A stretch of 64,000 nt of DNA, from the NCBI RefSeq assembly GCF_002954705.1, contig NZ_MSCO01000002.1, forward strand, positions 298,496-362,495, written 5' to 3'. The position numbers and the translations under genes were made by a program. Below are positions 26,945 through 35,427 of this stretch, piece by piece. Within the stretch, counting starts at the first letter, position 1. Each line of letters begins with the position of its first letter. Origin of the DNA: Aliivibrio sifiae (GTDB lineage Bacteria; Pseudomonadota; Gammaproteobacteria; Enterobacterales; Vibrionaceae). Under the pieces are notes generated by a model. It was not told the origin of the DNA. It worked only from the letters and a program-made list of their open reading frames with translations, and searched no databases.

Positions 26945-26990
26945 GATTAGTTCCTTCTGGGACTTAATTTGATTCCTATGATAGCTATTA

Positions 26991-27007
26991 TCAATCATAT
27001 CGATTGA
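26991..27007. promoter_or_regulatory. LysR-type operator candidate
   Basis: TCAATC-ATATC-GATTGA is a perfect 6-bp inverted repeat of 17 bp total. It lies in the 78-bp gap between the LysR gene and the efflux gene, a usual place and size for a LysR recognition site. Confidence 0.5.
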
Positions 27008-27022
27008 ATGTAAACTGAATAA

Positions 27023-28234
27023 ATGAATAAAAATAATACCTCAACGCTGCCTACTGGCCGCTTAAATAAAACACCGTTACTTCTTGCAATGATGATTATT
27101 GCAACGGGGCAAGTTGGTGTGAGCATTTATCTACCGTCATTGCCTTTAATTAGCCAAGATCTTGGAGTTTCCCCAGCAGATGTTCAGTTACTTGTTACGC
27201 TATTTTTGGTTGGCTTTGGTGGATCTCAGTTGTTCTATGGACCTCTATCTGATGCATTAGGTAGGCGACCAATCTTTATTTTAGGGCAGGGGATTTATTT
27301 GTTAGGTACTCTCTTGTGCTTTTCAATGACAGATAACTTTACTGCTTTAGTGTTAGGGCGTTTACTGCAAGGTCTAGGGGCGGGTAGCGCATCAGTCCTA
27401 GGTCGAAGTGTATTAAGAGATAGCTACAGTGGGCATCATTTAACAAAGGCAATGTCTTATATTTCCATTACCGCCTCTATTTTGCCGATTCTTGCACCTG
27501 TTATGGGCGGCTGGATTGCTTGGCATTTTAGCTGGCAGTGGGTGTTTGGTTTTGTATTGATATACCTAAGCTGTATTTTAATCGTTGGGTACTTTATTCT
27601 TCCTGAAACACTCCCCTATAAACCTCAAAAGTTTAGCTTTACTCAAACATTACGTGATTATGGTTCACTCTTTTCTAACGCTCAGGTTATTTCTAGTGCA
27701 AGTTTAAATTGGGTTAGTTATTTAGGTAGCCTTGTGTCTGTTTCCTTATTGCCTTTTTTGCTTCAAGAGGGATTAGGTTTAACGACGGCCGAGTATGGTC
27801 AAATAATGATAATTCCTTCTGCGGGTTTAATGATAGGCAGTTTTATTCTTAATAGCTTAAATAAGCGGTGTTCTGTTGATATTTTAATTGGTATTGCCCT
27901 CGGTATTATGACCTTATCCGGTTTATGGCTGATAAGTTTTGATACCTCACTGTTTTCTTTAGTATTTGCGTTTACCTTATTAGCCGTTGCTCAAGGTATT
28001 ACATTCCCACTGTCTATTAACTTATTACTTGCTCCGCATACTAAAAAAGTAGGGACGATTTCAGCGTTATCAGGATCTATTCAAATGGGCCTTGCCGGTG
28101 TATTTGGTGGTTATCTCGTCAAAAGTTTGGTAACAAATCAATACTCTTTAGGAGTGTTTTATTTAACGATAACGTTCATTATGTTTTTTGTTTTATTATG
28201 GAATAAACGAGTGAGAAGTGGAATTACTGATTAA
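27023..28234 (+). CDS. Bcr/CflA-type MFS drug efflux transporter
   Basis: This 403-residue carrier has 12 predicted membrane segments. VSIYLPSLPLISQDLGVSPADVQLLVT and the MFS loop GPLSDALGRRPIFILGQ are characteristic of the drug:H+ antiporter (Bcr/CflA) group, as is GLGAGSASVLGRSVLRD. It probably pumps a drug or metabolite out of the cell. A regulator of the LysR family is divergent. The exact start is not decided by a clear ribosome site. Confidence 0.88.
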   Translation: MNKNNTSTLPTGRLNKTPLLLAMMIIATGQVGVSIYLPSLPLISQDLGVSPADVQLLVTLFLVGFGGSQLFYGPLSDALGRRPIFILGQGIYLLGTLLCFSMTDNFTALVLGRLLQGLGAGSASVLGRSVLRDSYSGHHLTKAMSYISITASILPILAPVMGGWIAWHFSWQWVFGFVLIYLSCILIVGYFILPETLPYKPQKFSFTQTLRDYGSLFSNAQVISSASLNWVSYLGSLVSVSLLPFLLQEGLGLTTAEYGQIMIIPSAGLMIGSFILNSLNKRCSVDILIGIALGIMTLSGLWLISFDTSLFSLVFAFTLLAVAQGITFPLSINLLLAPHTKKVGTISALSGSIQMGLAGVFGGYLVKSLVTNQYSLGVFYLTITFIMFFVLLWNKRVRSGITD

Positions 28235-28265
28235 TAATCAATGGTATATGTTTATTTTAGTGAAG

Positions 28266-28306
28266 AATTCTAGTTTTGAGGTATATTAAAAAAGAGAACT
28301 AGAATT
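28266..28306 (+). other. Long-loop hairpin between the efflux and dioxygenase genes
   Basis: AATTCTAGTT (28266-28275) and AACTAGAATT (28297-28306) form a perfect 10-bp inverted repeat with a 21-base, A-rich loop and no T tail. It could be an operator or an mRNA structure. The rest of the 28235-28455 gap is AT-rich and shows nothing else. Confidence 0.35.
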
Positions 28307-28455
28307 TAGTACCTACTTACAGTACTGGAATAGAGTTATCTGTCGAATATTTAAAAATAAATGAATAAAAGAACTGCTTTATTTGATTTATTAGCATTTT
28401 TTCATAAATAATAAAGATGTAAATTAAATGTTAATCTTATTATGCAGGAGGCAAT

Positions 28456-29112
28456 ATGATTCATTCTCACGATACAACATTACAGCTGACACAATTAAGT
28501 CATGCTGCTGTTCATCAGCTCGCACCCTCATTTACAGGTTTACCTAAAACCACTCACGCCGATGGTAACTTTCGATTACGTCGTTACTCAGTCATTTGTG
28601 TTGTTAATGAAAAGGTGGTTGAAACCAACAAACATAACTTTGTTCAGAGTGAAGATATTAATCATTTTCAAGGAGATATTGTTCGCGAATTTGAAGGAAT
28701 TGAAGCGCATATTTTACATAGTGAAGGCATGGCGGAAATGTGCCAAGTCTTTATGGACCTAAATCATCTTCCTAATGGTCAGGAGATTGAGATACATCAA
28801 ATGCGTATCTCTGCCATTTATGAAGAAACACAAATTGCGCCAGAAGGTGTTCACCAAGATGGTTTTGATCATATTGCATTGATCGGTATTGATCGTTCTA
28901 ATATCGAGGGGGGGGAACTGCTTGTTTATAAAGACTCTAATGAAGAACCATTTTTTAGAAAGATTCTGGAAGATGGAGAGGTCGCCATGGTTGATGACAG
29001 AAAACTATGGCACAACGGAAAACCAATACGTTTGATTGACCACGCGCATGAAGGGCATATGGATGTATTTGTATTAACAGCAAAGGATAAAGCTAATGAC
29101 TTTCACGCCTGA
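28456..29112 (+). CDS. 2-oxoglutarate/Fe(II)-dependent dioxygenase family protein
   Basis: A 218-residue protein like the bacterial amino-acid hydroxylase group (PF10014-type, which includes isoleucine 4-hydroxylase). The iron ligands are visible as H133 and D135 (GVHQDGFDH) and H186 (LWHNGKPI), 53 residues apart as in that hydroxylase. It probably hydroxylates a free amino acid. GCAGGAGGC lies upstream at the right spacing. It overlaps the next gene by 17 bases, so the two products likely act in one pathway. Confidence 0.82.
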   Translation: MIHSHDTTLQLTQLSHAAVHQLAPSFTGLPKTTHADGNFRLRRYSVICVVNEKVVETNKHNFVQSEDINHFQGDIVREFEGIEAHILHSEGMAEMCQVFMDLNHLPNGQEIEIHQMRISAIYEETQIAPEGVHQDGFDHIALIGIDRSNIEGGELLVYKDSNEEPFFRKILEDGEVAMVDDRKLWHNGKPIRLIDHAHEGHMDVFVLTAKDKANDFHA

Positions 29113-30328
29113 TAACGTACGTCCTCAATTTCCAGCGTTGTCTCAAACAATCGAGAGTCATCCCGTTTTATTTTTAGATGGCCCGGGAGGCTCTCAAGTT
29201 CCCACATCAGTGCTAACGGCAATGACAGAATATTTAGGTTATTCGAACTCTAATCTAGGCGGTCATTTTTTTTCGAGCCAGAAGACAAATGCAGTTATGG
29301 ATAATGCTCGAACTGCTTGTGCTGCTTTATTGAATGCACCAAGCAGTAATAATATTGTATTTGGGGCAAACATGACCTCCCTGACTTTTCAATTAAGCCG
29401 AGCGATCAGTCGAGATTGGAAGGCGGGTGATGAGATCATTGTTACAGCATTGGATCATTACTCGAATGTATCAAGCTGGCAACAGGCAGCTGAAGATAAA
29501 GGAGTTATCGTTCATCAGGTTCGTGTTAATTCTGCTGACTGTACTTTGGATATGGAACATTTTTATTCTTTACTGTCCGATAAAACAGTACTTGTGGCGA
29601 CAACGTATGCGTCGAATACAACGGGCTCTCTCGTTGGTGTTGAGTCTATGGTATCAGCTGCTCACCATTTTGGTGCCATGATTTATGTTGATGCTGTTCA
29701 TTATGCTCCGCATCATTTGGTTGATGTTCAAACTCTAGAGTGTGATTTCTTAGTATGTTCTGCGTATAAATTCTTTGGTCCTCATGTTGGGATCGCATAT
29801 GTATCACCACTCTATTTAGAATCACTTTCTCCTTACAAAGTGGAACCTGCAACGAATATTGGCCCAGGACGTTTTGAAACAGGAACGCAGAGTTTTGAAG
29901 GGCTAGCAGGAGTAAGTGCCGCAATTGAATACCTAGCTCAATGGGGAACTAAAGGGGAAAGTTTGAGAGAAAGGCTGGTGACTAGTTTTACTCAATATCA
30001 ACAACATGAATTAGTGTTAACACATTATTTTTTGAATAAGGTTGAAAGCCGATTTTGGATTTCGTTATTTGGGATAAGTGATCCTGAACATTGTGAACGT
30101 AGAACACCAACGTTTGCTATTCGCTTGAAGGGTCATACACCAGAGCAAGTAGCCAAAGAGCTAGGATTAAAACAGGTGTGTGTTTGGAATGGGCATTTTT
30201 ATGCGCTGGGCTTAATTAGACAACTTGAGTTGGAAGAGAGCGGTGGTGTTGTACGTATTGGATTTATGCATTACAACACGGTTGATGAAATAGACTATTT
30301 ATTTTCGATATTAGATGAGCTGGCATAA
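29096..30328 (+). CDS. PLP-dependent class V aminotransferase-like enzyme (cysteine-desulfurase relative)
   Basis: A 410-residue fold-type I PLP enzyme of the SufS/CsdA-like branch. The PLP lysine is K225 (CSAYKFFGPH) and the cofactor aspartate is D199 (VDAVHYAPH). The desulfurase loop, where SufS has GHHCA, reads GHFYA (366-370), so the catalytic cysteine is a tyrosine. It is therefore unlikely to desulfurate cysteine and may be a lyase, epimerase or transaminase. VC1184-type relatives form an uncharacterised subgroup, as I recall. It is coupled to the dioxygenase gene. Confidence 0.85.
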   Translation: MTFTPDNVRPQFPALSQTIESHPVLFLDGPGGSQVPTSVLTAMTEYLGYSNSNLGGHFFSSQKTNAVMDNARTACAALLNAPSSNNIVFGANMTSLTFQLSRAISRDWKAGDEIIVTALDHYSNVSSWQQAAEDKGVIVHQVRVNSADCTLDMEHFYSLLSDKTVLVATTYASNTTGSLVGVESMVSAAHHFGAMIYVDAVHYAPHHLVDVQTLECDFLVCSAYKFFGPHVGIAYVSPLYLESLSPYKVEPATNIGPGRFETGTQSFEGLAGVSAAIEYLAQWGTKGESLRERLVTSFTQYQQHELVLTHYFLNKVESRFWISLFGISDPEHCERRTPTFAIRLKGHTPEQVAKELGLKQVCVWNGHFYALGLIRQLELEESGGVVRIGFMHYNTVDEIDYLFSILDELA

Positions 30329-30651
30329 AACGCGGCAATGTCTTTTAAGTCTTGATCATTAAGTCGCTGTAACTGGGCCTTCATCATTTGAGCTAGAGGG
30401 CCCTTTCGCTCGTCATTTTGGTAAGATTTCATTGAAGAATATAAATATGTTTCATTTTGCATATTTAGATTTGGATAACTAGCGTTAACCGCTTCTCCTG
30501 TTTGCCCATGACAAAATACACAACTTGGTGCTTTTAGTTTCCCTAACTTGGCATCTCCTGCACTTGCATTAAATGAGAGAAACAATATAAAAATTAAATA
30601 TTTAAACACGATTAAAGCCTTATGAGTTAATAGTCGATTAAGCCAACACAT
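30295..30651 (-). CDS. Small periplasmic c-type cytochrome
   Basis: A 118-residue monohaem cytochrome c with a long signal peptide (about residues 1-31, ending ASA), haem motif CVFCH and a plausible distal methionine in PLAQMMKAQ. The DIAAFYAS helix is typical of class I cytochromes. It may pass electrons between periplasmic enzymes and a terminal oxidase. Its 3' end overlaps the 3' end of the convergent PLP gene by 34 bp, which is unusual. Confidence 0.8.
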   Translation of the reverse strand: MCWLNRLLTHKALIVFKYLIFILFLSFNASAGDAKLGKLKAPSCVFCHGQTGEAVNASYPNLNMQNETYLYSSMKSYQNDERKGPLAQMMKAQLQRLNDQDLKDIAAFYASSSNIENK

Positions 30652-30813
30652 ATCTTTTTAGTCAAGAATATTTATCGCTTTTTGAAATGTGGTTTATGTT
30701 TCTATTATCAACTTTTCTTTGGCTACTCTTCATCAAATTTTATTTTCGATACTGTGATAAATATATTGAAATCAATAATATTTAAAATAAATGCAATGTT
30801 ATATTATAAATAG

Positions 30814-30841
30814 TGATCCAATTTCTTAGCATTATCGTAGA
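30814..30841 (+). promoter_or_regulatory. ECF sigma promoter upstream of its own sigma gene
   Basis: TGATCC (30814-30819), exactly 16 bases, then CGTAGA (30836-30841). The same architecture appears before three other transcription units in the 30.8-44.1 kb block. It resembles the -35 TGATCC element of RpoE-ChrR promoters in Rhodobacter and implies autoregulation. Confidence 0.75.
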
Positions 30842-30869
30842 ACAAAGTATGAAAACTTTGGAGATGATT

Positions 30870-31478
30870 ATGCAAACTCATTGTGTAGAGGTTAGCAGTC
30901 AGGTGAGCCAAATACAGACTAAATCAGATGAAGAAGATAAAGTAAGATTAGATAGTTGGTTAAAAGAAGTCGCTTTATCTCAAGATAAACAGGCATTTTC
31001 CGAGCTGTTTTCTTGGTTTGCACCAAAAATTAGAGCGTATGGATTAAAGAAATTTAATGATCCAACATTAGCGATGGATTTAGTCCAAGAGACCATGACA
31101 CTTGTTTGGCGAAAAGCCACACTGTTTAATCAGAACAAAGGCAGTGCATCTGGTTGGATATTTACGGTCATGCGTAACCATAGTTTTGATATGTTACGTA
31201 AAATACAATCAAATAAAGAAGATACGGTCAGTGATGAATTATGGCCATTATTTGATAAACAAGTTGAAACTATAGAGCTAGATTGGCTTGAAACTAAAAG
31301 ATTGAAAAAAGCAGTTAGTGTACTACCCAGTAATCAACGAGTAGTTGTTGAAGGGATTTATCAACAAGGTTTGACTCAACAAGAGCTTTCAGAGCAGCTT
31401 AGTGAACCAATCGGAACGATTAAATCACGGCTGCGTTTAGCATTAACCAAATTAAGACAGGAGTATGAGCATGAATAA
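30870..31478 (+). CDS. rpoE: ECF sigma factor, RpoE-ChrR (ECF11) type
   Basis: About 202 residues from ATG at 30870, which has GGAG six bases upstream; a GTG at 30813 opens the frame but lies on the -35 element. Sigma region 2 (FSELFSWFAPKIRAYGLKKF ... DLVQETMTLVWRKA) and region 4 (LTQQELSEQLSEPIGTIKSRLRLALTKLR) are intact. Followed at once by a ChrR-type anti-sigma, it matches the singlet-oxygen sigma of phototrophic and marine bacteria, not the cell-envelope RpoE of E. coli. Confidence 0.9.
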   Translation: MQTHCVEVSSQVSQIQTKSDEEDKVRLDSWLKEVALSQDKQAFSELFSWFAPKIRAYGLKKFNDPTLAMDLVQETMTLVWRKATLFNQNKGSASGWIFTVMRNHSFDMLRKIQSNKEDTVSDELWPLFDKQVETIELDWLETKRLKKAVSVLPSNQRVVVEGIYQQGLTQQELSEQLSEPIGTIKSRLRLALTKLRQEYEHE

Positions 31479-32124
31479 AATTACCCACCATCCTAGCGAT
31501 GCTTTATTACGTTCTCATATTGATGGTGATTTACCTGAATCTCTTGCTGTTGGTATGACGCTACATTGTGATTTGTGTGAACATTGTAAGCGTAAATCAG
31601 AACAATTCACTCAAGAGTTTGCAGCGAAAGCATGGCAAGAACCAGTAGAAGCGGAATCGATTGATTTTTCTCAAATGCTTAACGGTATATTAAATACCGA
31701 GGTTGAAACTAGCTATTTGAAAGAGCCATCGGTAGAGCATATTTTTATTGATTCTTTTCATTATGAATTACCTCGAGTATTGACGCGTTATGTTGATATG
31801 AAATGGAATCAAATGGGAGCGGTCAGTCGTGCTCGTTTAATAGAAGAGGGAGAGATACGATCCAACTTACTGCACATCAATGCGGGTGGCGTGATCCCTA
31901 CGCATACCCATAAAGGCTTTGAGTTAACCTTATTGTTAGATGGCAGTTTTGAAGATGAATCAGGACAATACCATAAAGGTGATTTTATTTGGTTAGATTC
32001 TTCGCATGCGCATAGCCCTAAAACCATTGATGGGTGTTTATGTTACACAGTGCAAAATGCGCCACTGCATTTTACCCAAGGAATAAGTAAATTATTTAAT
32101 CCGATAGGTAACTTATTGTACTAA
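31471..32124 (+). CDS. chrR: ChrR-type zinc anti-sigma factor with cupin domain
   Basis: About 217 residues from ATG at 31471 (GGAG seven bases before). The zinc-binding anti-sigma domain has H6/H7 and H32-x3-C36-x2-C39, almost the spacing of Rhodobacter ChrR (H6, H31, C35, C38). The C-terminal cupin has THTHKGFE and SSHAHSP metal ligands. It holds the sigma factor inactive until singlet oxygen or a peroxide product triggers release. It overlaps the sigma gene by 8 bases. Confidence 0.92.
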   Translation: MNKITHHPSDALLRSHIDGDLPESLAVGMTLHCDLCEHCKRKSEQFTQEFAAKAWQEPVEAESIDFSQMLNGILNTEVETSYLKEPSVEHIFIDSFHYELPRVLTRYVDMKWNQMGAVSRARLIEEGEIRSNLLHINAGGVIPTHTHKGFELTLLLDGSFEDESGQYHKGDFIWLDSSHAHSPKTIDGCLCYTVQNAPLHFTQGISKLFNPIGNLLY

Positions 32125-32174
32125 TTATATACATATAGGTAAGTAAGCAGAGCTAACGCTAATTTCCTTTTATT

Positions 32175-32202
32175 AAAAAGATCACAGGATGTGATCTTTT
32201 TT
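32175..32202 (+). terminator. Terminator after chrR overlapping the next promoter
   Basis: AAAAAGATCACA (32175-32186) and TGTGATCTTTTT (32190-32201) form a 12-bp perfect stem with a tight 3-base loop and a T run. The TGATCT -35 element of the next promoter lies within its right arm. Confidence 0.85.
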
Positions 32203-32219
32203 GAATACTACCACGTAGT
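32192..32219 (+). promoter_or_regulatory. ECF sigma promoter for the NTF2-SDR-flavin operon
   Basis: TGATCT (32192-32197), 16 bases, CGTAGT (32214-32219), 31 bp before the NTF2-like ATG. It has the same spacing as the sigma promoter at 30814-30841. Confidence 0.7.
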
Positions 32220-32249
32220 ATTTCATAAGTTTAATAAGGACATATCATC

Positions 32250-32678
32250 ATGAAGCACTCTAATTTTGTTACTACATTTATATCACTTTATAGTGAATTA
32301 GATCGCTCAACCCTTCATCGCCTTCCTGAAATCTATTCCAATGACGTTCAATTTATTGATGCTGTCCATCAGATCGATGGTCTTCCTATGCTTACTGAGT
32401 ATTTTGAGCACTTATACGAGAATATTTTAAATTGTCAGTTTCATATTCATCATGTTATCGAGAATAATAATGAAGCCAGTCTTTTTTGGACGATGGAATA
32501 TAGCCATCCTAAAATAGGTAAAGGGAAAAGTATTTCTGTTGATGGCACTTCACATATTAAATTCAATGAAAGAGTGTATTACCACAGAGATTACTTAGAC
32601 ATGGGGCAGATGCTGTATGAGCATTTACCAGTTCTTGGTTCAGCCGTGAAGCTGATTAAAAAGAGAATGCAGTCATGA
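32250..32678 (+). CDS. NTF2/SnoaL-like protein of the ChrR regulon
   Basis: A 142-residue single-domain protein with the SnoaL/NTF2-like layout: N-terminal helices (FISLYSELDRSTLHRLPEIYSNDVQFIDAVH) and a curved sheet with HIHHVIENNNEASLFWTMEY. It has no signal peptide. Such proteins may bind a small hydrophobic ligand or act as isomerases; no catalytic assignment is possible. AAGGAC precedes the ATG. First of a tightly packed operon; its 3' end overlaps the SDR gene by four bases. Confidence 0.72.
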   Translation: MKHSNFVTTFISLYSELDRSTLHRLPEIYSNDVQFIDAVHQIDGLPMLTEYFEHLYENILNCQFHIHHVIENNNEASLFWTMEYSHPKIGKGKSISVDGTSHIKFNERVYYHRDYLDMGQMLYEHLPVLGSAVKLIKKRMQS

Positions 32679-33412
32679 AAACAATATTAATCACAGGCGC
32701 AACGTCGGGCATCGGTCTCTCTTTAACAAACAAATACCTTAAACAAGGGTATCGGGTTTATGCGTGTGGTCGTAATTTTTCTGGGTATGTTGATTCAGAA
32801 TACTTAACCAGCGCGAAAGGCAACGGAAGTTTAATTGAGGTCGTTTTTGATCTTGATGACAGCAACTCAATCCTCGACGTACTTTCTACGATTGAAATGC
32901 TAGATACCGTGATTCTTAATGCCGGGACATGTGAATATATCAATGATGCGACTCAGTTTGACGCTGTATTATTTGAGCGAGTGATCACAACTAATGTAAT
33001 TTCAATTGGGTATTGTTTACAAGCGTTAATACCAAAAATGAAGCAGGGCGGTCACTTAGCGTTAATGGGATCAAGTGCTTCTTATGTTCCATTTCAACGG
33101 GCAGAAGCGTATGGAGCAAGTAAAGCGGCAATCCATTACTTGGCAAAATCGCTTCAATTAGATATATCACCAGAGCAATTTACGATTAGTGTCATTGCGC
33201 CAGGTTTTGTTAAAACGCCACTAACAAATAAAAATGATTTTTCTATGCCAATGTTAATCGACGTTGATAAAGCAGCAGAGCATATAATTACTGGTATAGA
33301 TAAAAATAAAAAACACATTCATTTTCCATTTCCATTTACGAGTTTCTTAATTTTAATGGGAAGTCTCCCAGATCGTATTTGGCACTGGCTCGCTTTAAGG
33401 ATGAAACGATAA
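32675..33412 (+). CDS. Short-chain dehydrogenase/reductase
   Basis: A 245-residue SDR with the NAD(P)-binding motif TGATSGIG near residue 7, NAG (VILNAGTCE), the catalytic Ser in GSSASY and YGASKAA for the Tyr-Lys pair at about 148-152. The substrate is probably a ketone or alcohol in the lipid-modification pathway suggested by its neighbours; this is inference. Its ATG is within the stop of the preceding gene and its stop overlaps the flavoprotein start by one base. Confidence 0.9.
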   Translation: MKTILITGATSGIGLSLTNKYLKQGYRVYACGRNFSGYVDSEYLTSAKGNGSLIEVVFDLDDSNSILDVLSTIEMLDTVILNAGTCEYINDATQFDAVLFERVITTNVISIGYCLQALIPKMKQGGHLALMGSSASYVPFQRAEAYGASKAAIHYLAKSLQLDISPEQFTISVIAPGFVKTPLTNKNDFSMPMLIDVDKAAEHIITGIDKNKKHIHFPFPFTSFLILMGSLPDRIWHWLALRMKR

Positions 33413-34689
33413 TGAAAAAAATTGCAATAGTTGGTACAGGTATTTCAGGATTGGTGTGTGCTCACCTATTATCACGAGAGCATGATGTGACAGTATTTGA
33501 AGCCAATGATTATATTGGTGGGCATACCGCAACAAAACGAGTAAAGGCAGAAGGAAAAGAGTGGGATATTGATACTGGGTTTATTGTGTTTAATGATCGA
33601 ACTTACCCAAACTTCATTGAGTTATTAACTCAACTTGGTTTATCTGGGCAAGAAACAGAAATGAGTTTTAGTGTAAAAAATGTCATTTCTGGTCTTGAGT
33701 ATAATGGTCATAATTTAAATACGCTTTTTGCTCAACGCTCAAACTTATTCAATACTAAGTTTTTGTCTTTAATTAGTGAGATTTTACGCTTTAACAAACA
33801 ATGTAAAGAGCTGTGGAGTGTCGATTACAGTGATGACCATATGGATCTTGATATCGATGGCACATTAGGTGATTTCTTATACCGTAATGAATATAGTAGC
33901 TATTTTTCTGAGCACTACATTTTACCGATGGGTGCGGCTATTTGGTCATCTAGCTTACAAGATATGAAAGCTTTTCCATTGCACTTTTTCATTCGCTTTT
34001 TCCATAATCATGGTTTGTTAGATATTGCTAATAGACCTCAATGGTATGTGGTCCCTAATGGTTCTCATTCATACATTAAACCTCTGATTGCTACGTTTAA
34101 AGACAAAATTCATTTAAATAGTCCTGTAACGAGTGTAACTCGAAACCCTAGAGGGGTGACGTTAGAGATAAATGGTGAAGATAAACATGACTTTGATGAA
34201 GTGGTATTGGCTTGTCACAGCGATCAGTCATTAGCAATGTTAAGTGATATTACAACCGCTGAAAAAATAGTGCTAAGTAAACTCACTTATCAAGAAAATG
34301 AAGTTGTTATGCATACTGATGAGAGCTTATTGCCAATACAAAAACGTGCATGGGCGGCTTGGAATTATCATTTAGATACGGGGAATAAAAATAACCCATC
34401 TAGTGTGACTTATAACATGAATATTCTCCAAGGATTAGAAACTAAAGAAACAACATTTTGTGTCACTTTAAACAACTCACCATTGATTCATAAAGATAAA
34501 ATATTAGGTTCGTACAAATACGATCATCCGGTATTTAATACTGACACCATAGAGGCGCAAGCTCGTCGAGAAGAAATCTGTGGTCGACACCATACCCACT
34601 TTGCTGGTGCGTATTGGTATAACGGTTTCCATGAAGATGGCGTAAAAAGTGCGCTAGATGTATGCCAGCGTTTTGGTATTAGCTTATGA
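33412..34689 (+). CDS. Flavin amine-oxidase-like NAD/FAD protein (COG2907 type)
   Basis: A 425-residue flavoprotein from ATG 33412. The dinucleotide fold [20 protein letters not shown], the [13 protein letters not shown] motif and [18 protein letters not shown] are typical of this family, which nearly always neighbours DUF1365 and cfa genes. In Rhodobacter, as I recall, a relative under RpoE-ChrR control takes part in furan fatty-acid formation by oxidising a methylated acyl chain. The C-terminus [15 protein letters not shown] closes the FAD domain. Confidence 0.88.
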   Translation: MKKIAIVGTGISGLVCAHLLSREHDVTVFEANDYIGGHTATKRVKAEGKEWDIDTGFIVFNDRTYPNFIELLTQLGLSGQETEMSFSVKNVISGLEYNGHNLNTLFAQRSNLFNTKFLSLISEILRFNKQCKELWSVDYSDDHMDLDIDGTLGDFLYRNEYSSYFSEHYILPMGAAIWSSSLQDMKAFPLHFFIRFFHNHGLLDIANRPQWYVVPNGSHSYIKPLIATFKDKIHLNSPVTSVTRNPRGVTLEINGEDKHDFDEVVLACHSDQSLAMLSDITTAEKIVLSKLTYQENEVVMHTDESLLPIQKRAWAAWNYHLDTGNKNNPSSVTYNMNILQGLETKETTFCVTLNNSPLIHKDKILGSYKYDHPVFNTDTIEAQARREEICGRHHTHFAGAYWYNGFHEDGVKSALDVCQRFGISL

Positions 34690-35417
34690 TCAATTCCTGT
34701 CTATATTATGGCGACGTAAGACACAGGCGATTTCAAACGAAAGCACATAGCTTTAGTTATCAGATGTTCTTTGTCGCCTTAGATTTGGATGAATTAGAAA
34801 AAACAGAACAGGTGGGGTGGTTCAAAAAGGGGCGTTTTGCTCCTCTAAACTTTCGTCGTTCTGATTATCTCGGCAATCAAGAGGAGCCCCTAAAGCAATC
34901 TGTTTGGAATAAAGTGAGTGAATTAGGTGGAGATAACAGCCAAGGTAGAGTGCTCTTTGTTGGACAGGTTCGTTGTTTTGGGGTCTATTTTAGTCCGATT
35001 AATCTTTATTACTGTTATAACCAACAAAATGAATTAACGGAGTTGTTGGCCGAGGTGAGTAATACGCCATGGAATCAAACCCACTATTACTTAATAAAAA
35101 TTGGCACTGAGCAAATCATTGATAAAACCTTTCATGTATCGCCCTTTTTGGATCTGAATATGAAATATCATTGGTTTGTTAAAGCACCAAGTAAGCGATT
35201 ATCGTTACACCTAGAAAACCGTGGTTTAGATGAAAAACAAGAAAAGATTTTTGATGCAACGATTGCTATGACTCGAAAAGAATTTAATTCAAAAAATATA
35301 CGTGAACAAGTGATCTCAATTCCCATGATGACCGTAAAAATAATATGGGGCATTTATTGGCAAGCATTGAAATTATTCATAAAACGAATCCCGTTTGTGC
35401 CACACCCAGAGCAATAA
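34686..35417 (+). CDS. DUF1365 family protein
   Basis: A 243-residue protein with the DUF1365 signatures [20 protein letters not shown] near the N-terminus, [24 protein letters not shown] in the middle and a [14 protein letters not shown] segment. The function is not established; co-occurrence with the flavoprotein and Cfa suggests a step in acyl-chain oxidation or methylation. The start overlaps the flavoprotein stop by four bases. An internal ECF-type promoter for cfa lies near its 3' end. Confidence 0.88.
   Translation: MINSCLYYGDVRHRRFQTKAHSFSYQMFFVALDLDELEKTEQVGWFKKGRFAPLNFRRSDYLGNQEEPLKQSVWNKVSELGGDNSQGRVLFVGQVRCFGVYFSPINLYYCYNQQNELTELLAEVSNTPWNQTHYYLIKIGTEQIIDKTFHVSPFLDLNMKYHWFVKAPSKRLSLHLENRGLDEKQEKIFDATIAMTRKEFNSKNIREQVISIPMMTVKIIWGIYWQALKLFIKRIPFVPHPEQ
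35311..35338 (+). promoter_or_regulatory. Internal ECF sigma promoter upstream of cfa
   Basis: TGATCT (35311-35316), 16 bases, CGTAAA (35333-35338) lie inside the DUF1365 coding region, 90 bp before the cfa ATG. The architecture is identical to the other three sites in the cluster. Confidence 0.65.
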
Positions 35418-35427
35418 GGAGAGAGCA

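Noticed and set aside
30813-30869. GTG start for the ECF sigma gene
   Set aside because: This GTG lies on the -35 box; ATG 30870 has GGAG at six bases and gives a normal sigma N-terminus.
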